DNA of 56,767 nt, from positions 1-56,767 of the forward strand of contig CACXVS010000013.1 of assembly GCA_902771155.1 (NCBI GenBank). Reading direction: 5' to 3'. A model generated the notes under the pieces. That model ran no database searches, had not been told where the DNA came from, and worked only from the letters and a program-made list of their open reading frames with translations. Made by a program: the position numbers and the translations under genes. Numbering within the stretch: the first letter of the stretch is position 1; each line of letters begins with the position of its first letter. Positions 24,392-33,639 of the stretch are shown here, one piece after another. The stretch comes from an uncultured Prevotellaceae bacterium. Its GTDB lineage: Bacteria; Bacteroidota; Bacteroidia; Bacteroidales; Bacteroidaceae.

Positions 24392-26305
24392 GTGAACAGA
24401 AAGGTTTCTCTTACTCTGAAAATACTAGGTGGGATAGTCGGAGGTGTTCTGCTGTTGCTCGTCATTGCTGCGCTTCTACTGAATACCCATACCGTACAGA
24501 ACAAACTGGTGGGTATAGCCACCCAGAGACTTGAAGAGAAACTACAGACACATGTAAGGATCGACGATGTGAGCGTGAATGTGTTTACGCAGGAGATTAA
24601 CCTGAAAGGTCTAGAGGTGGAAGATCAACAACAGCAGAAGATGCTGGAGTTAGAACGTCTGTCAGTAAACCTGGATCTTTGGGCGCTTCTGGGTAAGGAG
24701 ATTATTATCTCGAAGGCTGACATGATGGGTGTTAATGCCAAGTTATATCAGGTTAAGGACAGTGTGGCCAACTACCAGTTTATTATTGACGCTTTCAAGA
24801 GCGATAAACCAAAGGAGCAAGTGGATACGGTTAAGAAGAAGGAGCCATTCTCTCTGAATGTCCATTATGTAAAGTTGGTCAGGATTGGCGGACAGTATGA
24901 CTACCAGACGAAAAAAGGCCCCCAGACTGTCAAGTTTAATCTGGCATCTCTTACCATGGACGAACAAGATAAAAAGAATGATGTAAAGATCGATGGTCTG
25001 CACTTTGTTCTCGACAATCACATGCCTCGCAAGAATACAGGAAGACCTCATCGTGGTTGGTTCGACGTGGGACATCTCGACGTGATAGCCGATCTGCAAT
25101 TGTCTATTAACCATATAGGGAAAGACACATTAAACGCCACGTTGACAAAATTTGTGGCGAAGGACACCCTGACAGGTTTCAATGTGAAGGATCTGCGTTT
25201 CACTGTGAGGGCCACGAAGCGTCAGGCCCATCTTCGTGATATCGTCGTACAGCAGGAGAATACCGTATTGCAATTCGACAGTGCCTATATTGTATTACCC
25301 AGCAAAAAGGAAGGGCGTAAGTTCTCATTCCAGACCTCTCTCATCAAGGGTAAAACCCTGCTGAAAGATATCTCGCGACCTTTTGCTCCTGTGCTGAAGG
25401 ACTTCAAGATGCCTTTGGAACTGAGTGTACTGTTCAGTGGCACCGACACCACGCTTGTGTTTAAGGATATCGAGGTTCACTCGCCTGACAAGAGGTTGAA
25501 GATCGACGCTGTAGGTGGCATCGATCATCTGAATAAAAAGAAGGAACTGGACATTCATTTTAATGTGAAGAAGTTAACAGCCAAGGGAAAGATGAAACAG
25601 GAGATCATCCAACAATTCCCTGTGAAGAAGATGCTGATGAAACAGTTGGATGCGCTTGGCGATATCACTTATACAGGTGTGGTTCATATTCCCTATCATC
25701 GTGAGGAGTTTAAAGGTGTTCTTGGAACGGCAGTAGGTCGGCTGACATTTAATTTTTCCATCGACAATGACACTAATTATGTAATAGGTCATGCTGAAAC
25801 TAAGGGCATTCATCTTGGTACGGTGCTGAAGATGAAGCAACTGGGCAACGTAGGACTGAATGGCAACTTCAAGGTCGATATAGATAAGAAACGAACTGCT
25901 CTTCTGCGCAAGCAGACTGGTGGTAAGTTGCCTTTTGGTGAGGTTAAGGCTACAGTCTATGAAGCCAGCTATAAAAAGATAAAAGTGAAGAATCTGCTGG
26001 TGGATATCAAGAGTAGAGGCGGTTCTGTGGAAGGTAGTATAAGTCAGGAGAACAAGGGCCTTGACTGGGCCTGCGACTTCTCTTTTACAGATATCGACAA
26101 AATAGAGCATATTAAGATCAAGCCCAAGGTTAAACTAAAGTTCAAGGATCTCTTTAAGAAAAAAGATTCCGACAACAAGAAAGACTCTGATAAAAAGAAA
26201 GGAAACAAAAAAGATTCTAATGCCAAGAAGGATGACTCAAAGGAGTCGTCGGGAAAGAAGGAATCCGGACTGAAGGGCCTTTTTAAGAAGAAAAGCGCTA
26301 ATTAG
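24392..26305 (+). CDS. AsmA-like/translocation-module-like envelope protein with Lys-rich tail
   Basis: A 637-residue protein anchored by one N-terminal transmembrane segment (about 9-30), with the rest predicted periplasmic. The repeated pattern of beta-strands with short loops, starting LLNTHTVQNKLVGIATQRLEE, resembles AsmA/TamB-type proteins that bridge the envelope for lipid transport; this is a fold-level inference. The last ~55 residues are almost only Lys, Asp, Ser and Asn (blocks such as KKDSDNKKDSDKKKGNKKDS), flanked by two LKxLFKKK motifs (KDLFKKK, KGLFKKK). GTG is the only plausible start. The 3' end overlaps the convergent DHHW gene by 8 bp. Confidence 0.75.
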   Translation: MNRKVSLTLKILGGIVGGVLLLLVIAALLLNTHTVQNKLVGIATQRLEEKLQTHVRIDDVSVNVFTQEINLKGLEVEDQQQQKMLELERLSVNLDLWALLGKEIIISKADMMGVNAKLYQVKDSVANYQFIIDAFKSDKPKEQVDTVKKKEPFSLNVHYVKLVRIGGQYDYQTKKGPQTVKFNLASLTMDEQDKKNDVKIDGLHFVLDNHMPRKNTGRPHRGWFDVGHLDVIADLQLSINHIGKDTLNATLTKFVAKDTLTGFNVKDLRFTVRATKRQAHLRDIVVQQENTVLQFDSAYIVLPSKKEGRKFSFQTSLIKGKTLLKDISRPFAPVLKDFKMPLELSVLFSGTDTTLVFKDIEVHSPDKRLKIDAVGGIDHLNKKKELDIHFNVKKLTAKGKMKQEIIQQFPVKKMLMKQLDALGDITYTGVVHIPYHREEFKGVLGTAVGRLTFNFSIDNDTNYVIGHAETKGIHLGTVLKMKQLGNVGLNGNFKVDIDKKRTALLRKQTGGKLPFGEVKATVYEASYKKIKVKNLLVDIKSRGGSVEGSISQENKGLDWACDFSFTDIDKIEHIKIKPKVKLKFKDLFKKKDSDNKKDSDKKKGNKKDSNAKKDDSKESSGKKESGLKGLFKKKSAN

Positions 26306-27731
26306 CAGTAGAGTCAGCAGGTGCAACTGGTATGCTGTCGTTGGAATGATGTTTCCTCTGTATGTTGCTACTGTCTGTGGGCATGGTCTTTTCTTTTGGT
26401 TTTTGAATGCCATTGGTTTGTGTGAGGAATCTCACATAATTAGAATAGGTATGACTGGAGTAGGCCTTGAAGATGTTGTTGGCAAAGAGAATGTCTGTAA
26501 TCTGGTTCTCGTTGACATAGTCCACCATATTCTTTGTAAAATAGCGTGAGTCAACAATATGAATGTCTTCGAAAGAGTAGAAGAGATAGCCAGGCAGGGC
26601 ATTGCCAAAGCTGTCCTTCAGGATAAGCAGTCGTCTTCCGTTGTGGGTAGAGGTCTGCACATGGGTAATTCTCGTATCACTACCCATGAAGGTACAATAG
26701 GCTCCACCACTGCCATCCTTGTATTTATAGAAAAAAATGCTCTTGTAGGGGCGTCCCATGCCAATGACACGGTAGTTCTCATCGATCTTATAGTCTATAT
26801 AGGTTGTTGTATAGGTGACATCACGTGGCACGTAATAGACAAAGTCTTCTGGTGCCTCCTTCACGGAGATATCTTTCGAATAACCATACATGCTACCCAC
26901 ATAGCCATGTACCACCTTACGGTCATAACTGGATAAGTCGTGGAAAGGCACACCTGCCACCTCAGCAAATTTCCGGGCTGCATAGTAAGCACCCAATGGT
27001 GCCCAATGGTGGTCGGTACGTAGGAAGATATCCTCTTCGGCATGCTCTCCCAGGGTGGCATAGATATCCACAGGTTTCACGTCAGGCGAGAGGTGGCGTA
27101 TGACGTTGTCTATGGTAGGGCGCTGGGGGTTGGTACGTCTTTTCATCTTCTCAGGACAGTAGTATTCCACAGAGGTAGGAATCACCATGCAATAGACATT
27201 TACCTGAGGGAATGTCTCCTTATATTTGTTGGCTGCTTCTGCATAGCCAATACAACCTCTGCCAGAACCACCATAGGCCATCAGGGCACGTACATGATCG
27301 CCTGAGCCAACGATGATAATACCTGCATTGGCAATCTTCGCATTTTCATCGGCAGTAACGTGGTTTTCGTAGTTATAATCAGAATCTGGGACTTCCTGAG
27401 ATGCTGGTTCTTCCATGATATCCTGTTGTTCTTCAGGTTCTGCTGCGTGGAAGGTGATGTTCTCTTCGCCAATATCTAAACGGATCAGGTCCTTGACCTG
27501 CATGCTGAGCCACATAAAACGATCGCGAAAGGGTTCACTATCGCTGAACCACGACGACACCTCACTGGTAAAAGAGCCATTGAAGAGCTTGTCTGTCGTG
27601 AACTCTGGGAATACAGCCAGTTCGCGCTTCTCCAATTCAGAGAAGGTGCTACGGGGGAAGGTGTTGAAAACCACCGCAAAAACCGCAAACAGCAGTCCGA
27701 AGAACAGGATATAGGCTTTACTGAATCTCAT
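26298..27731 (-). CDS. DHHW family protein (AlgX/AlgJ-like), long paralog
   Basis: A 477-residue protein with an N-terminal signal anchor (about 5-24), a variable acidic region (about 90-125) and a C-terminal SGNH-like domain of the DHHW family, with the signature FLRTDHHWAPLGAYYAARKFA. By analogy with AlgX/AlgJ it may transfer or bind acetyl groups on an exported polysaccharide. It lies downstream of a shorter paralog (14-bp overlap) and an MBOAT acyltransferase. The C-terminal ~35 residues are a Lys/Ser/Pro/His-rich tail absent from the paralog. The cargo polysaccharide is unknown. Confidence 0.82.
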   Translation of the reverse strand: MRFSKAYILFFGLLFAVFAVVFNTFPRSTFSELEKRELAVFPEFTTDKLFNGSFTSEVSSWFSDSEPFRDRFMWLSMQVKDLIRLDIGEENITFHAAEPEEQQDIMEEPASQEVPDSDYNYENHVTADENAKIANAGIIIVGSGDHVRALMAYGGSGRGCIGYAEAANKYKETFPQVNVYCMVIPTSVEYYCPEKMKRRTNPQRPTIDNVIRHLSPDVKPVDIYATLGEHAEEDIFLRTDHHWAPLGAYYAARKFAEVAGVPFHDLSSYDRKVVHGYVGSMYGYSKDISVKEAPEDFVYYVPRDVTYTTTYIDYKIDENYRVIGMGRPYKSIFFYKYKDGSGGAYCTFMGSDTRITHVQTSTHNGRRLLILKDSFGNALPGYLFYSFEDIHIVDSRYFTKNMVDYVNENQITDILFANNIFKAYSSHTYSNYVRFLTQTNGIQKPKEKTMPTDSSNIQRKHHSNDSIPVAPADSTAN

Positions 27732-28767
27732 GAGTGGTGGTTTGTTTTTGGGTGAGATAGCGTTCGTAGGCCTGAGTCGTCTTCATGGCAGAGGCATGAA
27801 TCAGGTTATTCGCAAAGAGGATGTCGGTGATGGCATGGGCCTTCACAAAATCCACCATATTCTGCAGGAAATAGCGGCAATCAACAACATGAATCTCCTC
27901 GAAAGACGAGAATAGGTTTGAGGGCAAGGCATTGCCATAGCTGTCTTTGAGGATAAGCAGACGACGATTGTTCTTGGTCTGAGTGACAACACTTGTGGTA
28001 TTTGTATCGCCGCCCATGAACACACAATAGGCAGAACTGTTTCCGTCTTCGTAATTACGAAAGAAACTGAATGCCTCAGGTTCGCTGGCAAAGAGCCAAC
28101 TGATCGTTCTGCGGTGTCTCTTGCGACCCACTCGTTTGGAAACCTTTTTATAGGTGATGCGAGAGGCTGAGAAACTGCTGTCGCGAGGTACGTAATAGAC
28201 AAAGTCCTCGGGAGCTTCCATAATAGCCTTGTCGCGAGAGAAGGTCCACATGCTGCCAACATAGTTGTGGATAACACGTGGCTCGTATTCCGACAGATCC
28301 TTGAAATCCGCATGGGCCACCTCTGCAAATCTCTGAGCAGCATAAAAGGCCCCAAGAGGTGCCCAGTGGTGGTCGGTGCGAGAGTAGATAGGCTCTTCTG
28401 TATGAGCTTGTAATGTCTCGAAGATATCTACAGGTTTCACGTCAGACGACAGGTTGGAAAGGATGTTGCTGATGGCGGGGCGCTCAGCATCTGTCCACGT
28501 CTTGGCAGTATCAGGACAGTAGAAGGCTACGGCATTGGGGATAATCATGCAATAGACATTCACGTTGGGGAAGGTGTGCTTATACTTATTCACGATTTTG
28601 GCGTAGGCAGTACCGTTTTCGTAGTTGGCTTTGTAGGGCTCAATGGCACGAATGGTCTTCCCTGTATCAACGAGGATGATACCACTACGGACACGACGTG
28701 CGCTCTGGGCTGTCGTTACCATCGTGACAGAGAGTAACAGGGTGATTATCAGGATATATCGTTTCAT
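27718..28767 (-). CDS. DHHW family protein (AlgX/AlgJ-like), short paralog
   Basis: A 349-residue protein with a cleavable-looking signal peptide (about 1-20, ending TTAQS). The DHHW domain follows with YSRTDHHWAPLGAFYAAQRFAEVA and a C-terminal LLILKDSYGNALPSNLFSSFEEIHVVD stretch (one strand-rich block, given in part) that matches the neighbouring long paralog. Between them, an extra basic insert (VGRKRHRRT, about 220-228) is unique to this copy. It lacks the membrane anchor and acidic region of the long paralog, so it may be the soluble periplasmic partner. Confidence 0.82.
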   Translation of the reverse strand: MKRYILIITLLLSVTMVTTAQSARRVRSGIILVDTGKTIRAIEPYKANYENGTAYAKIVNKYKHTFPNVNVYCMIIPNAVAFYCPDTAKTWTDAERPAISNILSNLSSDVKPVDIFETLQAHTEEPIYSRTDHHWAPLGAFYAAQRFAEVAHADFKDLSEYEPRVIHNYVGSMWTFSRDKAIMEAPEDFVYYVPRDSSFSASRITYKKVSKRVGRKRHRRTISWLFASEPEAFSFFRNYEDGNSSAYCVFMGGDTNTTSVVTQTKNNRRLLILKDSYGNALPSNLFSSFEEIHVVDCRYFLQNMVDFVKAHAITDILFANNLIHASAMKTTQAYERYLTQKQTTTHEIQ

Positions 28768-28785
28768 ATTCAGAATCGTTTGGCG

Positions 28786-30234
28786 TTAGAATCGGGTATA
28801 GATAAAAGCGTTATTGGTTGCTCCCACCAGAAGCGAGACGCTGAGTACCAGCAATACGACGGAGAGGACGAGTCGTGTGGCGAATAGAATGCTCTCCTGC
28901 AGTGTGCCTCCATCTCGAGTAAAGAGTTGCAAAAGACTGTATGCACCTTGTCGTAGTGGCATACAGAAGAGTATGCTGACCACCCACAACCAGCAATTAT
29001 CTGTGAGGGTGCTGATGGTTACAAAGTCATGGAGGGGGCCTTTCTGACCAAAAGCCACCTCGAAGAACTGCATCATGCGACTACTGTCATCGAAGTAGAA
29101 GATGCCCCATCCGATGACTACCAGAGCCAGACTATAGAGATGGAGCAGGGGAGCAGGGATATATTTCTGTACACGTAAGAGTGTGTATTTCTCCAAGGTC
29201 ACGATGATTCCGAAATAGACACCCCAGATGATGAAGTTCCAGCTGGCCCCATGCCACATACCTGTTAGGAACCACACCACAAGGATGTTCAATGCCTGAT
29301 GCTGGCGATTACCTCCCATAGGGATATAGACATAGTCGCGAAAGAAACTTCCGAGTGAGATGTGCCAACGACGCCAGAAGTCGGTGATGGAGTTGCAACA
29401 GTAGGGATGACGGAAGTTCTCGTTGAAATGGAATCCCATGCATCGTCCTAATCCGATGGCCATATCCGAATATCCAGAGAAGTCGAAATAGATCTGGAGC
29501 GTAAAGGCGACGATGCCTACCCAGGCACCAGAGGTGGTTAAATCCTGTAAGCCACCTGCCAGGAACTGGTCGGAGATCTCCGATAACTGGTTGGCAAGTA
29601 CCACTTTCTTGCCCAATCCAATCATAAAACGATAGATTCCATCGGCCAAATCGCTTGAGGTGACATGACGGTTGCTGATTTCCTGTGCCACCGTGTTATA
29701 GCGAACGATAGGACCTGCAATAAGCTGGGGGAACATGGAGATATAGAGCAACAGATTGCCGAAGTGCCTCTGTACAGGCGACTCACGACGATAGACGTCG
29801 ATGAGGTATGAGATAGACTGGAACGTATAGAAACTGATGCCTATCGGAAGTGAGATCTTCGGGTCAGCCACTGGGATGCCAATAGCTGTAAGTTGTTGGG
29901 CGAAGAAGCTCAGATACTTAAATGTGCTCAGGATGAGGATATTACCCATCAGGCCCCCTATCAGCGCCCATCGTCGTGCTCCCCCTGACAGATGGGCGAT
30001 GCCTAACCCTGCCAGATAGTTTACCAGCACGCAGAAGAGCATCAAGAACACATAGACAGGCTCGCCCCAGGCGTAGAAGATCAAGGAGAAAACCACGAGC
30101 ACACTGTTCTGGGCCAGATGGCTACGCTGAAGGGCTCCATCAGACAACCCACGATCCACCCATGTCGCCACCAGATAGCTCAAGGCGAAGGCCGGTAGGA
30201 AAACGAAGAGGAAAAACAGGTCTGAGAATACCAT
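28786..30234 (-). CDS. MBOAT family O-acyltransferase (AlgI-like)
   Basis: A 482-residue polytopic membrane protein (about ten or more hydrophobic segments) that moves acetyl groups across the inner membrane for polysaccharide O-acetylation, as AlgI does. Family motifs are LPIGISFYTFQSISYLIDVYR, PQLIAGPIVRY, DFWRRWHISLGSFFRDYVYIP and the catalytic His in GMWHGASWNFIIWG. It follows the SGNH gene by 15 bp and precedes the two DHHW genes, forming a complete AlgI/AlgX-like set. The length matches AlgI-like proteins. Confidence 0.93.
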   Translation of the reverse strand: MVFSDLFFLFVFLPAFALSYLVATWVDRGLSDGALQRSHLAQNSVLVVFSLIFYAWGEPVYVFLMLFCVLVNYLAGLGIAHLSGGARRWALIGGLMGNILILSTFKYLSFFAQQLTAIGIPVADPKISLPIGISFYTFQSISYLIDVYRRESPVQRHFGNLLLYISMFPQLIAGPIVRYNTVAQEISNRHVTSSDLADGIYRFMIGLGKKVVLANQLSEISDQFLAGGLQDLTTSGAWVGIVAFTLQIYFDFSGYSDMAIGLGRCMGFHFNENFRHPYCCNSITDFWRRWHISLGSFFRDYVYIPMGGNRQHQALNILVVWFLTGMWHGASWNFIIWGVYFGIIVTLEKYTLLRVQKYIPAPLLHLYSLALVVIGWGIFYFDDSSRMMQFFEVAFGQKGPLHDFVTISTLTDNCWLWVVSILFCMPLRQGAYSLLQLFTRDGGTLQESILFATRLVLSVVLLVLSVSLLVGATNNAFIYTRF

Positions 30235-30249
30235 GGTTGTCTGTAACTA

Positions 30250-31038
30250 TTATGGTCGCTGCAAGGCAGAAATCTGCTGAGCAACGAACGATCCTATTTG
30301 TCGGGCTCCCAACTCGGAAGTATGGGTGCCGTCAGTAGTGAGGTAATGCTTCATTTTCTCTTTCGCAGCATCGATGAAGCCATCTTTGTCGAGCCTGATT
30401 ACATTGATGTTCAGTTGGCGAGCACAGCATTCTATGATGTCGCCAGCCTTCGTAATGTTCTCTGTACCAGCGGCTACCGATTGTAACGGGGTAAGCAGAA
30501 CAATCTGAGCTTCAGGAAAGGCCGCTCTCAGCAATTCACAGCCATAGCGAACGGACTCTGCCAAGGTAAGAACATCATTTACAGGACGATCCGTCATCGT
30601 GCCTCTGTCCGTATTGAAGGCTTGGCATGCACACATCGCCAAGGCCTTTGGCCTCTGCTTCTGAAACCAGGCATCGTTGGTGCCCGCCATAATCAGGATG
30701 AGTTGGGGGATAGTCTGGGCACCACCCTCTACTGCTTCTTGCAAACGACATATCTGGTTGTATATCACGTTGTTATTACCTAGGATTTCTATATTCTCCT
30801 TAGTGTCCCGATGCGTCTGGGGAGTATTGGTCCAGGTAGCCCCACTGCGGGCATAACTCTTACAGGTCGTAGGCTGAAGCGCATCCTTAAACCACTTGTT
30901 CCATCCCAGAGGCTTGTCGCAGTCATCACCTCCGATCCAGGTGTTCGAATCGCCAAGCATGACGACGTGCAACGGCTTTTGTGCTACCGTTGTCAATGCC
31001 ACCATCAGCGATACAATGAGCGAAAAAAACAGCCTCAT
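30250..31038 (-). CDS. Exported SGNH/GDSL hydrolase
   Basis: A 262-residue exported esterase or acyltransferase. Signal peptide about 1-20 (MRLFFSLIVSLMVALTTVAQ). Block I VMLGDSNTWIGG contains the nucleophilic Ser, block III is MAGTNDAW, and block V DGTHTSELGARQI has the Asp-x-x-His pair. I chose the ATG at 31036-31038 because it begins a classical signal peptide; an upstream in-frame extension would be cytoplasmic in character. It is the first gene of the O-acetylation operon and could deacetylate or release acetyl groups from the same polymer. Confidence 0.88.
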   Translation of the reverse strand: MRLFFSLIVSLMVALTTVAQKPLHVVMLGDSNTWIGGDDCDKPLGWNKWFKDALQPTTCKSYARSGATWTNTPQTHRDTKENIEILGNNNVIYNQICRLQEAVEGGAQTIPQLILIMAGTNDAWFQKQRPKALAMCACQAFNTDRGTMTDRPVNDVLTLAESVRYGCELLRAAFPEAQIVLLTPLQSVAAGTENITKAGDIIECCARQLNINVIRLDKDGFIDAAKEKMKHYLTTDGTHTSELGARQIGSFVAQQISALQRP

Positions 31039-31063
31039 GAGTTCTGGTTCTTTAAATTCGGGC

Positions 31064-31096
31064 GCAAAGGTACGAATAAGTGAGTAGAAAACCAAA
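31064..31096 (-). promoter_or_regulatory. Promoter of the O-acetylation operon
   Basis: On the minus strand TTTG (31093-31096), a 21-bp spacer and TACCTTTG (31064-31071) lie 26 bp before the SGNH ATG. It sits between the stop of the aminotransferase gene and the SGNH gene, separating the two minus-strand operons. Confidence 0.65.
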
Positions 31097-31126
31097 ACTT
31101 TTTTGAGTTTTTTAGAGCGATAATAA

Positions 31127-32230
31127 TTATAATCTTGCGTTCTGAATAACCTCAATCACCCGTGCTATTTCCTCATTTGTCAGTGAGGGATACATGGGCA
31201 GGGAGAAGATCTCCTTAGCGGCACGCTCTGTTTCGGGGAGGTCGCCAGCTTTCCATCCTAAATACTCGTAACCCTTCATGGTGTGGATGGGCCAGGGATA
31301 GCTGATGTTGACGTGGATATTGTTTTCTCGCAGTTTTTCTATGATTTCATCGCGACGAGGATGGCGCACCACGTAGAGGTAATAAGCATGGCGACCGTAT
31401 GGAGCCTCCTTTGGAAGGGTGATTCCCGTATCAGCCAAACCCTCCTGGTAGAGGGTGGCAATCTCCCTACGACGACTGATGTATTGCTCGATATGGGGAA
31501 GTTTGGTCAACAGGAGGGCAGCTTGAAGTTCGTCAAGACGTGAGTTAAAGCCATGCTCTTCAGCATAGTACGTCTTTTCTGTTCCATAGAAACGTAACTT
31601 CCGTAAACGATGCGCCCATTCCTTGTTGTTGGTATTTACCATCCCACCGTCGCCATAGGCCCCAAGAATCTTTGTGGGGTAGAACGATGTCGTGGAGATG
31701 TCGCCCATGCTGCCTGCCTTGCTTCCTTTGTATTCGGCACCATGAGCCTGGGCGCAATCCTCAACCACGTAAAGATGATGTTTCTTGGCCATCTCGAGAA
31801 GAGGGTCCATATCTACACACTGACCATAGAGGTGAACAGGAAGGATAACCTTAGTTCGTGGGGTGATGGCTGCTTCCACTTTAGTCACATCCATCAGATA
31901 GGTCTCAGGATTGATATCGACAAACACAGGAGTGGCACCTGCGGTGACAATAGCCGATACCGTGGGGATGGCCGTATTCGACACGGTGATCACCTCGTCA
32001 CCTTCGCCTACACCTAAGGCTTTGAGTGCCAGTGTGATGGCATTGGTGCCATTGTCGCAACCCACACCATACTTCACACCTATGTAGTCACTATAGGCCT
32101 GTTCGAAATCCCTGACTTTCTGTCCAAGAATCAGTGTGCCCGACTCAAACACCTCTGTCACTGCTTTCAGGAGTTCCTCCTTGGTTTCTGCATACTCCTT
32201 CAAGTAGCCCCATACTGCTATTCTATCCAT
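31127..32230 (-). CDS. DegT/DnrJ/EryC1 sugar aminotransferase
   Basis: A 367-residue PLP enzyme of the DegT/EryC1/StrS family that aminates nucleotide-linked keto-sugars for surface polysaccharides. The PLP Lys is K187 in SFYPTKILGAYGDGG, and the pyridine-N partner is D158 in VVEDCAQAHGA. The N-terminal GTNAITLALKALGVGEGDEVI and the HVNISYPWPIHTM end are family-typical. It resembles 3-aminotransferases of the FdtB/QdtB group, but the regiochemistry is not certain. It follows the MATE gene by 12 bp. Confidence 0.9.
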   Translation of the reverse strand: MDRIAVWGYLKEYAETKEELLKAVTEVFESGTLILGQKVRDFEQAYSDYIGVKYGVGCDNGTNAITLALKALGVGEGDEVITVSNTAIPTVSAIVTAGATPVFVDINPETYLMDVTKVEAAITPRTKVILPVHLYGQCVDMDPLLEMAKKHHLYVVEDCAQAHGAEYKGSKAGSMGDISTTSFYPTKILGAYGDGGMVNTNNKEWAHRLRKLRFYGTEKTYYAEEHGFNSRLDELQAALLLTKLPHIEQYISRRREIATLYQEGLADTGITLPKEAPYGRHAYYLYVVRHPRRDEIIEKLRENNIHVNISYPWPIHTMKGYEYLGWKAGDLPETERAAKEIFSLPMYPSLTNEEIARVIEVIQNARL

Positions 32231-32242
32231 CTTATTCTGTTT

Positions 32243-33553
32243 TTATCTCACTCCTATTCTAGTGGCCAGTTTCACTTTGTACCAGCCTGTTTGTATGATA
32301 CCTCGCATGGCCAGATAGACGATCATCGCCAACCAGAGGGCGTGGTTACCCATGGCTCCTCTGGCCATCTCGTAAACGCCAAAAAACAATAGGGCGGAGA
32401 TGAACGACGAGATGAGCATACCTCTTGTGGCTGTAATCCCAATAAAGACACCATCCCAGATAAAGGCAAGGGTACTGACTACAGGTACCAGCCACACCCA
32501 TCCTATATAGTCTCTGGAGGTTTCGACGACCTGAGGCTCATCCGTCAGAATACTGACAATCCACTGACCTCCAGCGACATACAATAAGGTATAGGCTAGG
32601 GCCACTCCTGTAGCCCATGCGAATAGTCGTCTTAAAGTCTCTCGAAACGCCATTCCGTTTCCTGCTCCATAGCAGCGACCCCCCAAGGCCTCGCCAGCAT
32701 AGGCAAAGCCATCCATGAAATACGAGAAGAAGAGGTAGAGTTGCATCATCACTGTATTTACAGACAAGATAACTGCCCCATGACGGGCTCCTGCAGAGGT
32801 GAAGAAGAGGTTGACTGATACCAAGCAGAGTGTACGCAGGAAGATATCACGGTTCACGTTGAAGAATCTGCTCATTGCCTCCTTGACGAAGGTTCCCTTC
32901 AGTATCAGATGATGGTATAGTCGTTTGTAGATCCTGAGTCCGCCTAATGCCATCAATAGTCCTGCATATTGGGCAATCACCGTTCCTGACGCCACGCCCT
33001 CAATCTTCATGCCCAAGCCATAGACCAGCGAAAGCGAAGCCACGATATTCACCACGTTCTGCATGATGCTGACAAACATGGGGATGCGTGTGTTCTGCAT
33101 GCCAATGTACCAGCCTGAAAGGCAGAAAAGACCTAAGGAGGCAGGTGCTCCCCAGATAACAATATAATAATAGGTGGTTGCAAAAGGCGCCACGTCGGGT
33201 GTAGGTCCGATCAGCCAGAACATCAACCAGCGAAGGGGTTCCTGCAAGAGAATCATCAGGAGGGCTATTCCAAAGGCGATGGCCATCGAACGTACCAGTA
33301 TCCTCGTGACTTCAGTCAGATTCCTTTGTCCTAAGGCCTGGGCCGTCATCCCACTGGAGCCCATACGAAGGAACCCGAAGAGCCAATACACGAGGTTGAA
33401 AATCATCGAACCCACTGCGACTGCTCCGATATAAACGGCACTCCCCATGTGGCCCACGATAGCCACGTCGATCATGCCAAGCAAGGGCACTGTGATGTTC
33501 GACACGATGCTTGGCAAGGCAATTTGCAGGATTTGATGGTCTCGGATATTCAT
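32243..33553 (-). CDS. MATE family (DinF-like) efflux transporter
   Basis: A 436-residue inner-membrane antiporter with about 12 transmembrane helices in two repeats of six. The start LQIALPSIVSNITVPLLGMIDVAIVGHMG is characteristic, as is FLRMGSSGMTAQALGQRN. MATE proteins export drugs or metabolites in exchange for Na+ or H+; the substrate is not readable. It is the first gene of a two-gene operon with the DegT aminotransferase. Confidence 0.92.
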   Translation of the reverse strand: MNIRDHQILQIALPSIVSNITVPLLGMIDVAIVGHMGSAVYIGAVAVGSMIFNLVYWLFGFLRMGSSGMTAQALGQRNLTEVTRILVRSMAIAFGIALLMILLQEPLRWLMFWLIGPTPDVAPFATTYYYIVIWGAPASLGLFCLSGWYIGMQNTRIPMFVSIMQNVVNIVASLSLVYGLGMKIEGVASGTVIAQYAGLLMALGGLRIYKRLYHHLILKGTFVKEAMSRFFNVNRDIFLRTLCLVSVNLFFTSAGARHGAVILSVNTVMMQLYLFFSYFMDGFAYAGEALGGRCYGAGNGMAFRETLRRLFAWATGVALAYTLLYVAGGQWIVSILTDEPQVVETSRDYIGWVWLVPVVSTLAFIWDGVFIGITATRGMLISSFISALLFFGVYEMARGAMGNHALWLAMIVYLAMRGIIQTGWYKVKLATRIGVR

Positions 33554-33561
33554 AATCGCTG

Positions 33562-33569
33562 CAAAGTTA
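33562..33569 (-). promoter_or_regulatory. Predicted -7 element of the MATE gene
   Basis: TAACTTTG on the minus strand lies 8 bp before the MATE ATG, giving a very short leader. The -33 region is A/T-rich without a clear TTTG. Confidence 0.6.
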
Positions 33570-33588
33570 CGCTTTTATTTTATTTTTA

Positions 33589-33633
33589 TTTGGCTTTTCT
33601 CTCGTTTTTTCGTAATTTTGCAGCCAAAATTAC
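33589..33633 (+). promoter_or_regulatory. argS promoter overlapped by a perfect dyad
   Basis: TTTG (33589-33592), a 20-bp spacer and TAATTTTG (33613-33620) form the promoter. The dyad GTAATTTTG (33612-33620), loop CAGC, CAAAATTAC (33625-33633) is a perfect 9-bp inverted repeat covering the -7 box and the start of the transcript. The ATG is at 33640. Confidence 0.75.
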
Positions 33634-33639
33634 AGAAAG

